A stretch of DNA of 24,271 bases from Parcubacteria group bacterium GW2011_GWA1_47_8 (GTDB lineage: Bacteria; Patescibacteriota; Minisyncoccia; Phycocordibacterales; UBA1550): positions 1-24,271 of the forward strand of contig LCOP01000008.1 in assembly GCA_000996605.1 (NCBI GenBank). Reading direction: 5' to 3'. A program made the translations under genes and the position numbers. The number at the start of each line of letters is the position of its first letter. Positions within the stretch are counted from its first letter, which is position 1. Below are positions 16,501 through 22,072 of the stretch, piece after piece. The notes under the pieces were generated by a model, which ran no database searches, had not been told where the DNA came from, and saw only the letters and a program-made list of their open reading frames with translations.

Positions 16501-18460
16501 GCATGTGCACAAAGTATGTCTGCATGTACCCCTTGATCCAGCGGCTTCTCTGGTTGTACCAGTTGATGAGGTGCGAATTCGCCTCTTCGTACGTCGTCGA
16601 TTCGATGATTGCCGTTTTGAGTCCGCGCCGCGAAAGCCGCATGCCGAGGTCGCAGTCCTCGGTCACGTTGAACGCATCCCACCCGCCGAGAGAACGCAAA
16701 ACGCTTACGCGGAAATGGTTCGATGTCCCGCCGAGCGGAATAGGCGCCGAAATCGACTGAAGCCCCGGAAGCACGAGATCGAACCACAGCGAATACTCCG
16801 CGGTAAACACACGCGTCAAAATATTTTGTTTCGGATTATAAAAATTGAGTTTTGCCTGCACGCATGCGACGGTGCGGTCGATCTTTGCGAAGGCGAGGAC
16901 GGCTTTTTTGAGCTGGTCCGGCTCGGGCACGTCCTCGGCATCGTAGATCACCACGTATTCGCCGCGCGCCTTTTTGAGTCCGTAATTCATCGCTTTCGGC
17001 TTGGTCTTCGGGTTCGAGTGCGGAACCACCACAATTTCGAAATGCGCGGGTAAGTCTGCCGCGCGAATCTTTTCAACCGTTTCTTGGTCGTTTTCCTCGA
17101 GGAGGAACATGACCTGCAATTTGTCATGCGGATAGTCAAGCTTTTGCATCGCCGCCACGAACTGCGGCACGACCTCCCACTCTTTGTAAAGCGGACAGAA
17201 AATAGTGTACATCGGCCACACCAGACCTTCGGCTAGAGCAAGCTCACGCTTGCTTACAATGATCTCGGGACGAACACGGAACGTGCGATACAACATGTAC
17301 GCATTGAAGAGGAGGTCGAGGAAATACAAGAACGTGAGCACGCCGAATATCCCGATCAAAGTCGCGTACCAGTTGAGGACAAAGCTCCCCACGAGGAGCG
17401 TGAGTGCGGTTACAATAAAGAATTTTTGATGACGCACGAGATTGCGAAACGCCGTCTCGCGATGATGGAGGTCGCCGTGATGAACGAATTCTTTCCCTTT
17501 GTGCGAGAACCCTTTCCGCTTGCCGTCTTCGTCCATAATATGAACAAGTTTTTCCTTGTGCTCGGACCCGACGATGAACTCTGCGACTGCGCGACGACTT
17601 TCCGCGAAAGACTCGCGATTGACGGAGGTGTTCATAGTACGCGAGATCGTGCGTATTCTCTGTTTGAGATTGGTCCGCCACATGCGCGTCGTTTGCACAT
17701 AGGGAGGTGGTACTCCTTGCGCCACATTTTCGACCGAATACTTACGCGCGAGGCGGTTGCGTGTAATCCAGACAAGCTCCCGAAGCGTTTCAAAATAGGA
17801 CATCAGCGTTACTTTCGAGCCAGCGGGATTGTTCCACATAACTGGCAGTTCTTTGATTTTGAATCCGTTGAGCCACGCGATTACCAATATCTCGATATCA
17901 AATCCAAAGCGCCAGATTGTTTGCTTGGGAAAAATCCTTTTTGCGGTGTCAGCGGAAAAGAACTTGAATCCACGCTGGGTATCGTGGATACCCGGAACAG
18001 CAACCGTGCGAATAAGTGTTTTTGAAAGATTGCCGAGGAAACGTCGGTGGCGACCGGAATGCTCGACAATATGGGAATCCTTAATACGGATGGAACCAAT
18101 GACCACATCGTAGCCGTTCTTTATCCACTCCCAAAATGTATCGAGGTGCGAAATATCTACCGAATTGTCCGCGTCCATGAAAAGGCGGTATGCTCCGCGT
18201 GCAGAGAGCATACCGCGATTGACCGAGTAGCCCTTGCCTTGATTGGTGCCATTTTCTAAAAGCTTGATAGCCGGGGTAGTTTCAGCAAATGCGCGCACAA
18301 TGCTGGCAGTACCGTCAATAGATCCGTCGTCGACCACAATGATCTCATACGAAAATTCTTTGCCTTTGAAATAGGTCTCGAGACTGCGAAACGTCGCGCC
18401 GATGCGGTCCGCTTCATTGTATGCAGGAATGATGACCGAAAGGGTGATGTTATTTTTCAT
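13550..18460 (-). CDS. Giant four-module protein: GT2 + membrane GT2 + MOP-type flippase + GT4
   Basis: One uninterrupted frame of 1636 aa. Module 1 (~5-240) is a DPM1/GtrB-like GT2: SVIIPAYNEADRI, VVDDGSIDGT, FMDADNSVD with DxD 96-98, and DTQRGFKFF. Module 2 (~345-785) is a cellulose-synthase/XagB-like membrane GT2: helices ~347-390, DAED 507-510, TEDCDLG 600-606, QRSRW 637-641, then three or four helices. A Lys/Ala/Pro-rich linker follows. Module 3 (~817-1235) is a 12-helix-type polysaccharide flippase of the MOP/Wzx class. Module 4 (~1259-1620) is a GT4 with AGGAETYIHALA, VGRLKEYKSVDVLL and EX7E Glu1532-Glu1540. Each later module begins with a Met where a free-standing gene would start (Met276, Met817, Met1259); only Met817 has a possible upstream AAAGGA. 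I chose the ATG at 18460 because it lies directly before module 1 and overlaps gtrA by 11 nt; the longer frame to 18817 is inside gtrA. Predicted to couple synthesis and flipping of a lipid-linked glycan. Confidence 0.88.
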   Translation of the reverse strand: MKNNITLSVIIPAYNEADRIGATFRSLETYFKGKEFSYEIIVVDDGSIDGTASIVRAFAETTPAIKLLENGTNQGKGYSVNRGMLSARGAYRLFMDADNSVDISHLDTFWEWIKNGYDVVIGSIRIKDSHIVEHSGRHRRFLGNLSKTLIRTVAVPGIHDTQRGFKFFSADTAKRIFPKQTIWRFGFDIEILVIAWLNGFKIKELPVMWNNPAGSKVTLMSYFETLRELVWITRNRLARKYSVENVAQGVPPPYVQTTRMWRTNLKQRIRTISRTMNTSVNRESFAESRRAVAEFIVGSEHKEKLVHIMDEDGKRKGFSHKGKEFVHHGDLHHRETAFRNLVRHQKFFIVTALTLLVGSFVLNWYATLIGIFGVLTFLYFLDLLFNAYMLYRTFRVRPEIIVSKRELALAEGLVWPMYTIFCPLYKEWEVVPQFVAAMQKLDYPHDKLQVMFLLEENDQETVEKIRAADLPAHFEIVVVPHSNPKTKPKAMNYGLKKARGEYVVIYDAEDVPEPDQLKKAVLAFAKIDRTVACVQAKLNFYNPKQNILTRVFTAEYSLWFDLVLPGLQSISAPIPLGGTSNHFRVSVLRSLGGWDAFNVTEDCDLGMRLSRRGLKTAIIESTTYEEANSHLINWYNQRSRWIKGYMQTYFVHMRSPRALYREGKLRDLLFFQLIVGGKVVSLFINPLMWIITITYFTFRAQTGVFIESFFPGPILYIGVFSLIFGNFLYLYYYMVGCARREYHGITKYIFLVPLYWLGMSLAAWRAAYEVVVKPHYWAKTQHGLHLSKEARAKASVAAPTKEAPVESVPKKRKPYNMEFFGRALRSGAMMLVLSSIVANILNFVFNAYLGRQLTLEEFGIVTMMSTFAYMLSLFTGALGTTMTHVTSFLEGAYPSASRRFFRKKWLSICIVAALSSTVWLISVPVIANFFQVTSFIVIIAFAPAIIFGALDSFNRGYLQGTFNFRFAAIVTLGEVIAKLAIVFAFVTYGFHEFAALAIPLSVVVAWVFSTTIAVFLYRRASSVISGRPIEPIAKKFPLGFYGASLMTGISVVAFLSVDVILAKHYLSPDDAGRYAMLSLVGKMIYFFGALLNGFIVTFVSRSEGEGTNPEKPFKKIFMGTAFLAISAGLGLALLGSFLVPFLLGENARSIVAFVPSYALAMTLFTLTTSIVLYRLARKHYIFPAISLSVAMVMMWGIVGSHASIDAFVKVILNINILYFAAVATLHLFSDVFIRIYWNVRDILAVFKKLPAAEPLPEHMRILIFNWSDSENVFAGGAETYIHALAKRWVESGHSVTLFCSNDRKQDPHGNIDGIRIIRRGGFYGLYAVAAVYYLLKFRGKFDVIVDCENGIPFFTPLYAKEPVYCLVHHIHQDVFRKSLILPLALFASFLEKRLMPLVYRGSNFITVSESSKREMKELNVTEKEITVVYPGVDLKFLSPGMKSKTPLVSYVGRLKEYKSVDVLLRAFVKILVTFPEARLIVAGDGDELGALKRLAAKLNISVHVSFRGKVSEEEKRDIMRSSWVVVNPSMMEGWGLTTIEANACGTPVVASDVPGLRDSVRDGETGILVPYGDAHVLAREITRLLEDPVLRVVLAAKAVAWAANFEWQKSSDAFLRLLSRSVGSVLNYKASLADRV

Positions 18461-18872
18461 GGTGGCTTTTAAAAACAAAAAATTTATACCCGTTGAAATT
18501 GGAGAGCAGCACCATGGCGCTCCCCGCGAGCGCGCCGACGTTTGCCGCAAGGTGCGCGGAGACGCCGTACCAATTCGTAAGCGCAAAAAATACAAGCGAA
18601 GAAATGCCGATATTGAGCGCGAACCCGACGAGCGACACCGCAAGGAAGAGTGCGGATTCTTTTGCATACGCAGTGTTTGATTTTCTGAAGACCCAATGCT
18701 TGTTAAAAAGATAGCTGTTGGCGACAGATGCAAGAAACGAGATTGATTTGAAAAAGACGTAGAGCTCGCCGCGCGAACCGACCCCCACCGTGATGATGAG
18801 AAGATTGAGAACCGCAAAGTCTATTGCAGTATTGAGAATGCCGACGAAAAAAAATTTAATAAAATTAAACAT
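18450..18872 (-). CDS. GtrA-like four-helix membrane protein
   Basis: A 140-aa protein with four hydrophobic segments and the GtrA-family pattern: FIKFFFVGILNTAIDFAVLNLL at the start, FKSISFLASVANSYLFNKHWVF in the middle, and GYKFFVF near the end. GtrA-type proteins are thought to flip polyprenyl-phosphate sugars made by a partner GT2 of the DPM1/GtrB type. Such a GT2 is the first module of the downstream gene, which overlaps this one by 11 nt, so the pair reconstitutes the classic GtrA-GtrB combination. It is the first gene of the glycan operon, and the operon promoter should lie in the 240 bp upstream. No strong Shine-Dalgarno is visible. Confidence 0.88.
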   Translation of the reverse strand: MFNFIKFFFVGILNTAIDFAVLNLLIITVGVGSRGELYVFFKSISFLASVANSYLFNKHWVFRKSNTAYAKESALFLAVSLVGFALNIGISSLVFFALTNWYGVSAHLAANVGALAGSAMVLLSNFNGYKFFVFKSHHEK

Positions 18873-19080
18873 ACTCTTGTTGAGAGAGGTAGCGGGCGAA
18901 CTATTTGGCTTTATGCCCTTGTTTTGGCTACCGGTACTCCCCTTCTTATAGTAGAAATCCGGTAGTGAAGACTACCGAACAACTATCCACAGACTAACAT
19001 ACTACGCAGGTTACGTCAATACCCCCCAACTCAATCTTGACTGAGGTTCAAAACCTGCTATACTATTTATATCAGACCTG
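18873..19080. other. Leader region of the glycan operon and opposite-facing promoter
   Basis: No gene is visible in this intergenic stretch. On the minus strand, AT-rich TACTAT/TATAAG boxes near 18953-18945 could serve the glycan operon but have no good -35. A small hairpin (CGGTAGT, GAAG loop, ACTACCG) occupies 18959-18976. A single CTATCCACA (18983-18991) resembles a DnaA box. A good plus-strand promoter lies at 19037-19064. Confidence 0.4.
19037..19064 (+). promoter_or_regulatory. Sigma-70-like promoter facing the NYN gene
   Basis: TTGACT (19037-19042), 16-bp spacer, TATACT (19059-19064). This is the best-looking -35/-10 pair in the window. The transcript would start near 19071 and meet the hairpin at 19081-19105 at once, giving either a very short RNA or antisense RNA to the NYN gene. 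Confidence 0.55.
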
Positions 19081-19114
19081 AACGGCATCCTAAATGGGTG
19101 CCGTTCGCTGTTTT
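19081..19114 (+). terminator. Hairpin with short U-run after the NYN gene
   Basis: AACGGCATCC (19081-19090), loop TAAAT, GGGTGCCGTT (19096-19105; one G-T pair), then CGCTGTTTT on the plus strand. It abuts the NYN stop codon (19115-19113). The U-run favours termination of plus-strand RNA; for the minus-strand gene it is only a 3'-end hairpin. Confidence 0.55.
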
Positions 19115-19754
19115 ACTGATCATCTCTTATATCCGTCCGTTTTAAACGCTCGCGTAAATATTCGAAGTCGAGGAATTTATCTCCTGCAAATTTCTTCATT
19201 TCCTTGGCAGTTCGCTCGGCGCGGGCGAGAATCAAAACTTCCTTTTTACGCTCTTTAAGATGCTTCAAAACAGGTAAGAAATCACCGTCACCGGATAGAA
19301 TGATGGCGCGTTCAAATGTGTCGCGGTCACGCATGAGGTAGAACGCCATATCCACATCGCAGTTTGCTTTTCGGGCAGGAATTCCGTCGATATCATAGAA
19401 AGTTTTGACCGGCTTCAAGATTAAATTGTACCCGAACTTTTCAATCTTGATATAAAAACGAACTCGCTTTAAGTGACGCCCAAGGAGCCTTAATTCAGCT
19501 TCAGAAATTTTGTCGCCTTTTTCAACAATTAAATCGATGAGATATTTTTCAATATCTCGGACGGGAACAGTTTCATTTTTCAAATAATCAAAAGGAAATT
19601 TATGTATCTCGACACCGCCGAAAAAATAGACCTGAGAAACTTGATACTTGCCCTCCAGATAGTCGCGTAACTTCCGATAATCAATACTCCATCCGAGAGA
19701 TTTCTTGCCACCATAAAACAGGTTGGACGCGTCAATATAAGCATTGGTTCTCAT
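19113..19754 (-). CDS. NYN-domain (LabA/DUF88-like) predicted ribonuclease
   Basis: A 213-aa PIN-like nuclease domain of the NYN type. Conserved acids are visible in order: YIDASNLF (Asp8, Asn11), ARKANCDVDMAFYLM (two Asp) and ILSGDGDFLPVLKHL (two Asp). Together they can bind the Mg2+ used in RNA cleavage. GKKSLGWSIDYRKLRDYL and VLILARAERTAKEMKKFAGDKFLDFEYL also match family style. The protein is cytoplasmic with no added domain. Partners in other bacteria are varied and the target RNA is unknown. On the minus strand TATGAT and TACAAT boxes (19772-19762) lie only 8-13 bp before the ATG, so the mRNA may be nearly leaderless. It is monocistronic: csrA upstream has its own terminator. Confidence 0.85.
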   Translation of the reverse strand: MRTNAYIDASNLFYGGKKSLGWSIDYRKLRDYLEGKYQVSQVYFFGGVEIHKFPFDYLKNETVPVRDIEKYLIDLIVEKGDKISEAELRLLGRHLKRVRFYIKIEKFGYNLILKPVKTFYDIDGIPARKANCDVDMAFYLMRDRDTFERAIILSGDGDFLPVLKHLKERKKEVLILARAERTAKEMKKFAGDKFLDFEYLRERLKRTDIRDDQ

Positions 19755-19851
19755 GTGAGAAATTGTATCATAAAATCCACTGGATAGAGATAGGCGATAT
19801 CGACCATTTTTGATACAATAACGGAAAGAAACTGCAAAAGATAGTCCTTTG

Positions 19852-19898
19852 CAAAAAAATAAAGGCGCACTTCTCTCGTCGTGAGAGTCGTGCGCCCA
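19852..19898 (-). terminator. Intrinsic terminator of csrA
   Basis: On the minus strand GGCGCAC, then a CTCTC/GAGAG inner stem with a small internal mismatch and ACGAC loop, then GTGCGCC, are followed by TTTATTTTTTT. It starts about 22 bp after the csrA stop codon. Confidence 0.85.
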
Positions 19899-19919
19899 GT
19901 AAGACGGTATGATTGCCCG

Positions 19920-20279
19920 TCATGCGGCAAAAGATGGGATAGTGTCATCATCTTCTCCTCCTTCACTTGCATCCTTTTTTTCCTTCTGGATCCGTGCGTA
20001 GATTTCCTCCCTATGCACGGAGATATATTTTGGTGCGTTCACTCCGATACGCGCCTGATTGCCTTTAACCCCCAAAACAGTTACGGTAATATCGTCCCCA
20101 ATCATGAGAGTCTCCCCCACTCGTCTCGTTAAAATGAGCATATTTGACCACCCCCTTTGTTGTGTGTAAAAAATTGATACCCTTGCCCCGAACTTTGCCC
20201 AATCTTCGCCTATCTCCAAAACAGTGGTGTCGACACCGATTAGGAGATTCTCCCCTATTCGCTTTGTCAAAACGAACAT
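19920..20279 (-). CDS. csrA: CsrA carbon storage regulator with an extra truncated CsrA copy fused in front
   Basis: CsrA is a small dimeric RNA-binding protein that controls translation at GGA motifs. Residues 47-119 are a complete CsrA: MLILTRRVGETLMIGDDITV, then ARIGVNAPKYISVHREEIYARI, with the RNA-binding Leu4, Arg6, Arg7 and Arg44 equivalents and an acidic tail. Residues 1-46 are a second CsrA start (MFVLTKRIGENLLIGVDTTV) that diverges after ARVS, lacking the last strand and helix, and runs on without a stop. Both Mets have strong Shine-Dalgarno sequences: AAAGGAGG (20291-20284) with 4-nt spacing, and AAGGGGGT (20157-20150) with 8-nt spacing before the ATG at 20141. The cell may therefore make the 119-aa fusion, the 73-aa CsrA, or both. 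The first leader contains two GGA motifs over the ribosome site, consistent with autoregulation. Confidence 0.85.
   Translation of the reverse strand: MFVLTKRIGENLLIGVDTTVLEIGEDWAKFGARVSIFYTQQRGWSNMLILTRRVGETLMIGDDITVTVLGVKGNQARIGVNAPKYISVHREEIYARIQKEKKDASEGGEDDDTIPSFAA
20150..20157 (-). promoter_or_regulatory. Internal Shine-Dalgarno before the second CsrA start
   Basis: AAGGGGGT, seven of eight matches to AAGGAGGT, ends 8 nt before the ATG at 20141, inside the longer open frame. It marks an internal translation start for the complete CsrA. Confidence 0.65.
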
Positions 20280-20283
20280 ACAG

Positions 20284-20295
20284 CCTCCTTTCCTT
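20284..20295 (-). promoter_or_regulatory. Shine-Dalgarno and possible CsrA sites of csrA
   Basis: AAGGAAAGGAGG carries a perfect AAAGGAGG Shine-Dalgarno 4 nt before the first ATG and two GGA trinucleotides, the core of CsrA binding sites. Self-repression is inferred. Confidence 0.5.
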
Positions 20296-20544
20296 GCACC
20301 CTGTTAACCTTGCGCACAATAACACACTGGAAAAAAAGATGCAAATACGAGCTGGAGGGCAAAGCACCTTTATTTTTAGGAGCGAGAATACTGACGAGCA
20401 GGGCTCGACTTAATCTGACGTGTGGTCACAAGTCACTAAATATATTTCTTCGCTACGCTTGAAATCTATTAAGTGCTCGCGACCCCGGCTCGTGGTTTTT
20501 CTCTGTGGGAGGCAGAGAAAAACATCACTGCGCCTTCCACAAAC
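20296..20544. other. Non-coding region with stem-loops upstream of csrA
   Basis: No gene is supported here. Two inverted repeats stand out. At 20424-20484, arms CACTAAATATATTTC (20434-20448) and GAAATCTATTAAGTG (20461-20475) pair at 13 of 15 positions, with GGTC/GACC outside. At 20495-20523, GTTTTTCTCTG and CAGAGAAAAAC pair perfectly around a 7-nt loop. A weak csrA promoter (TTGCAT, 17 bp, TATTGT on the minus strand) may lie at about 20345-20315. I looked for tRNA, tmRNA and RNase P RNA patterns and saw none. Confidence 0.4.
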
Positions 20545-20568
20545 TAAAAATCTGCCGCAAGGCAGATT
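20545..20568 (-). terminator. Tetraloop hairpin, probable terminator of the SEC-C gene transcript
   Basis: AATCTGCC and GGCAGATT (20549-20568) form a perfect 8-bp stem closed by a 4-nt loop (GCAA on plus, TTGC on minus). On the minus strand it runs into TTTTTAGTTT, as an intrinsic terminator would. Confidence 0.65.
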
Positions 20569-20627
20569 CTCTTAACGTTTAGTGGTGTTATTCTAGCATT
20601 TGCTCGAACTTTTTTCGAACGAGAATG

Positions 20628-20789
20628 AATCGCCCCGCCACCGCCTCGCAGAGCCTCGGCAACCCCGAAAGAAAAAACACTCCTTGTATTTCTGATTTGG
20701 CGGGGGTGAAATTTCTTTTGAAAAAGGAAAGGGTGTTTTTCTTTCGGGGTTCTGCCCTCCAAGTATTCGGGCAGTGTGGCGGGGCGATT
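20628..20789. repeat. Nested 162-bp inverted-repeat element
   Basis: Outer arms AATCGCCCCGCCAC (20628-20641) and GTGGCGGGGCGATT (20776-20789) are exact reverse complements. Inside them, AACCCCGAAAGAAAAAACAC (20661-20680) pairs with 20733-20751 with a single extra A. Between outer and inner stems the right side has its own hairpin (CTGCCC/GGGCAG, 20753-20774). The whole can fold as a long branched structure on either strand. No transposase is present. Short frames across it look like by-products of the symmetry. Candidate MITE-like element, structured RNA or large terminator. Confidence 0.75.
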
Positions 20790-20837
20790 TGCTCCTCTTT
20801 TTGTTTTGGCGGAATTCGGGGCGGAATTTTTGAGATT

Positions 20838-22025
20838 TCAGTTAGCACTTAATGATTCAATCGGTTCATCAATATCAATTGGGGGTACAAATCCATAATG
20901 ATTAAGTGCACCCTGCAAGTATCCAAAAAATTCTTGATTCGGCGGTGGAAATTTTGGATGTGGTACTACAATACCAACCGCCTCTCCCTGTTCAGCTTCA
21001 TTCTCGGTTTGATAATGATATGAGAAGTTGGTAAAAAACGCGGCACTTAAAGGATATTCTTGTGGAGAAATGCCAATGAGTTTTCTATTAACTAATTTCT
21101 TTACATCTTTCACCCACGGCTTATCGTCCATTGGGATATTGGGCGTAATCGGCGAGTTCACATCAATAAAAATAGCAAAAGGCACATCTTTTGGATTTTG
21201 TTCAAGGGCGTCATTAAATAATCGTCTTATCATCCGCGCAGAAAGTAGTTTTTCTAGAGATAACAAAAAACCAATTTGATGTAGCACGCCAGATCGGTGT
21301 TTACTTTTTGCCTCTACCGCAAGGGATGAGCCCGTGGCCCTATGAGTAGCAACAAACTCGCAGTGTTTGTTTTTGCTTTTTTCATCAGTGAATTGAATGT
21401 CGCAGTCAAGTCGAGCGAAGATGGCAGCAATCGCAATTTCGTATCTCGCACCCTGATAATGATCGCGAGATTTTAATCTTTCAAGTAATTGTGGTGGCAG
21501 AACTTGTTTATGAATAAGACTGCATACATCAAAAGCAAGCAATAAAAGACTTTTACTATATCCGTCTGGTTTTGCTCCCCATACTTCACTGTTTACACGC
21601 TCTGCCGTTTTTTCATTTTTTTCAATCCATTCACCAAGTTTTTCAAGGCATATAGAAATAAAGTGCCGTTCTTCAGGTGGATATTTTGCTTGCTCTCGGA
21701 ACCAGTCAAGACCAATCGTATCTTTTAAGATTTGTATTATGAAAGTATGAAAAGTCGTATTTGGAGGACAGTCAGCATAAACTTTATTACCAAGTGCAAA
21801 TACCTTTTTTCCCTTGAACATTATCGGCTTCACATAGTTTATGTGAATACCAGCTTGCTTCAAATACTCCTGCTCGGTTCTGACTTTTTGGAAATACTTA
21901 ATAACCTCTTGTGGAACAGAGTCGGTGTCTTTGTTTAAGCAACATCTTTTATATTTTTTACCACTTCCGCAGTGGCACTGATCATTTCTTCCTATTTTCA
22001 TATTGGGGATAACTGCTACTTGCAT
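20838..22025 (-). CDS. SEC-C zinc-motif protein with PD-(D/E)XK-like nuclease core
   Basis: This 395-aa protein opens with a SEC-C motif (IGRNDQCHCGSGKKYKRCC; Cys17, Cys19, Cys28, Cys29), a small zinc-binding element. Residues ~195-245 read RYEIAIAAIFARL, then CEFVA, then LAVEAKSK: a helix with Glu, an acidic residue (Glu223) and a Glu238-x-Lys240 pair spaced as in the PD-(D/E)XK nuclease fold. This suggests a DNA- or RNA-cleaving enzyme, but Glu for Asp at the first acid makes it tentative. The remainder (helical 95-190 and a C-terminal region) is not recognised. It is divergent from the LexA-methyltransferase gene, 29 bp away with overlapping promoters, so it is probably a third component of that locus. 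Start: ATG at 22025; the ATG at 22001, just before the SEC-C motif, is an alternative. Neither has a Shine-Dalgarno. Confidence 0.7.
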   Translation of the reverse strand: MQVAVIPNMKIGRNDQCHCGSGKKYKRCCLNKDTDSVPQEVIKYFQKVRTEQEYLKQAGIHINYVKPIMFKGKKVFALGNKVYADCPPNTTFHTFIIQILKDTIGLDWFREQAKYPPEERHFISICLEKLGEWIEKNEKTAERVNSEVWGAKPDGYSKSLLLLAFDVCSLIHKQVLPPQLLERLKSRDHYQGARYEIAIAAIFARLDCDIQFTDEKSKNKHCEFVATHRATGSSLAVEAKSKHRSGVLHQIGFLLSLEKLLSARMIRRLFNDALEQNPKDVPFAIFIDVNSPITPNIPMDDKPWVKDVKKLVNRKLIGISPQEYPLSAAFFTNFSYHYQTENEAEQGEAVGIVVPHPKFPPPNQEFFGYLQGALNHYGFVPPIDIDEPIESLSAN

Positions 22026-22048
22026 ACATTCTATTTATTTTCTATAAT
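22020..22048 (+). promoter_or_regulatory. Promoter of the LexA-methyltransferase gene
   Basis: TTGCAT (22020-22025), 17-bp spacer, perfect TATAAT (22043-22048). The expected start of transcription coincides with the ATG at 22055, so the mRNA should be leaderless; no Shine-Dalgarno is present. Confidence 0.65.
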
Positions 22049-22053
22049 AGCAT
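22028..22053. promoter_or_regulatory. Candidate operator dyad between the divergent genes
   Basis: ATTCTATT (22028-22035) and AATAGCAT (22046-22053) are reverse complements at 7 of 8 positions with a 10-bp centre. The dyad covers the -10 boxes of both divergent promoters, the place expected for self-binding by the LexA module. The sequence is AT-rich, so chance symmetry is possible. Confidence 0.4.
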
Positions 22054-22072
22054 TATGATTACGAAAAAGCAA
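22044..22072 (-). promoter_or_regulatory. Promoter of the SEC-C nuclease gene
   Basis: On the minus strand TTGCTT (22072-22067), 17-bp spacer, TATTAT (22049-22044). The transcript would start near 22037, giving a leader of about 12 nt. It overlaps the oppositely directed promoter. Confidence 0.4.

Noticed and set aside
13550..18817. Longer 1755-aa reading of the giant glycosyltransferase gene
   Set aside because: The extra 119 residues lie antiphase inside gtrA and are Arg/Ser-rich shadow sequence; the ATG at 18460 directly precedes the GT2 domain.
18983..18991. CTATCCACA, one mismatch from a DnaA box, in an AT-rich gap
   Set aside because: Only one box, no cluster, no dnaA/dnaN nearby; not enough for an origin.
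19751..19972. 73-aa minus-strand frame between the NYN gene and csrA
   Set aside because: It overlaps the csrA 3' end and its terminator and has no domain or ribosome site.
20380..20425. GGGCTCGACTTA resembling a tRNA T-loop
   Set aside because: No matching acceptor, D or anticodon stems could be built around it on either strand.
20588..20848. Minus-strand open frame of 86 aa across the inverted repeat
   Set aside because: It lies almost entirely on the symmetric element, has Lys/Pro/Arg-rich random composition, overlaps the end of the SEC-C gene and has no ribosome site.
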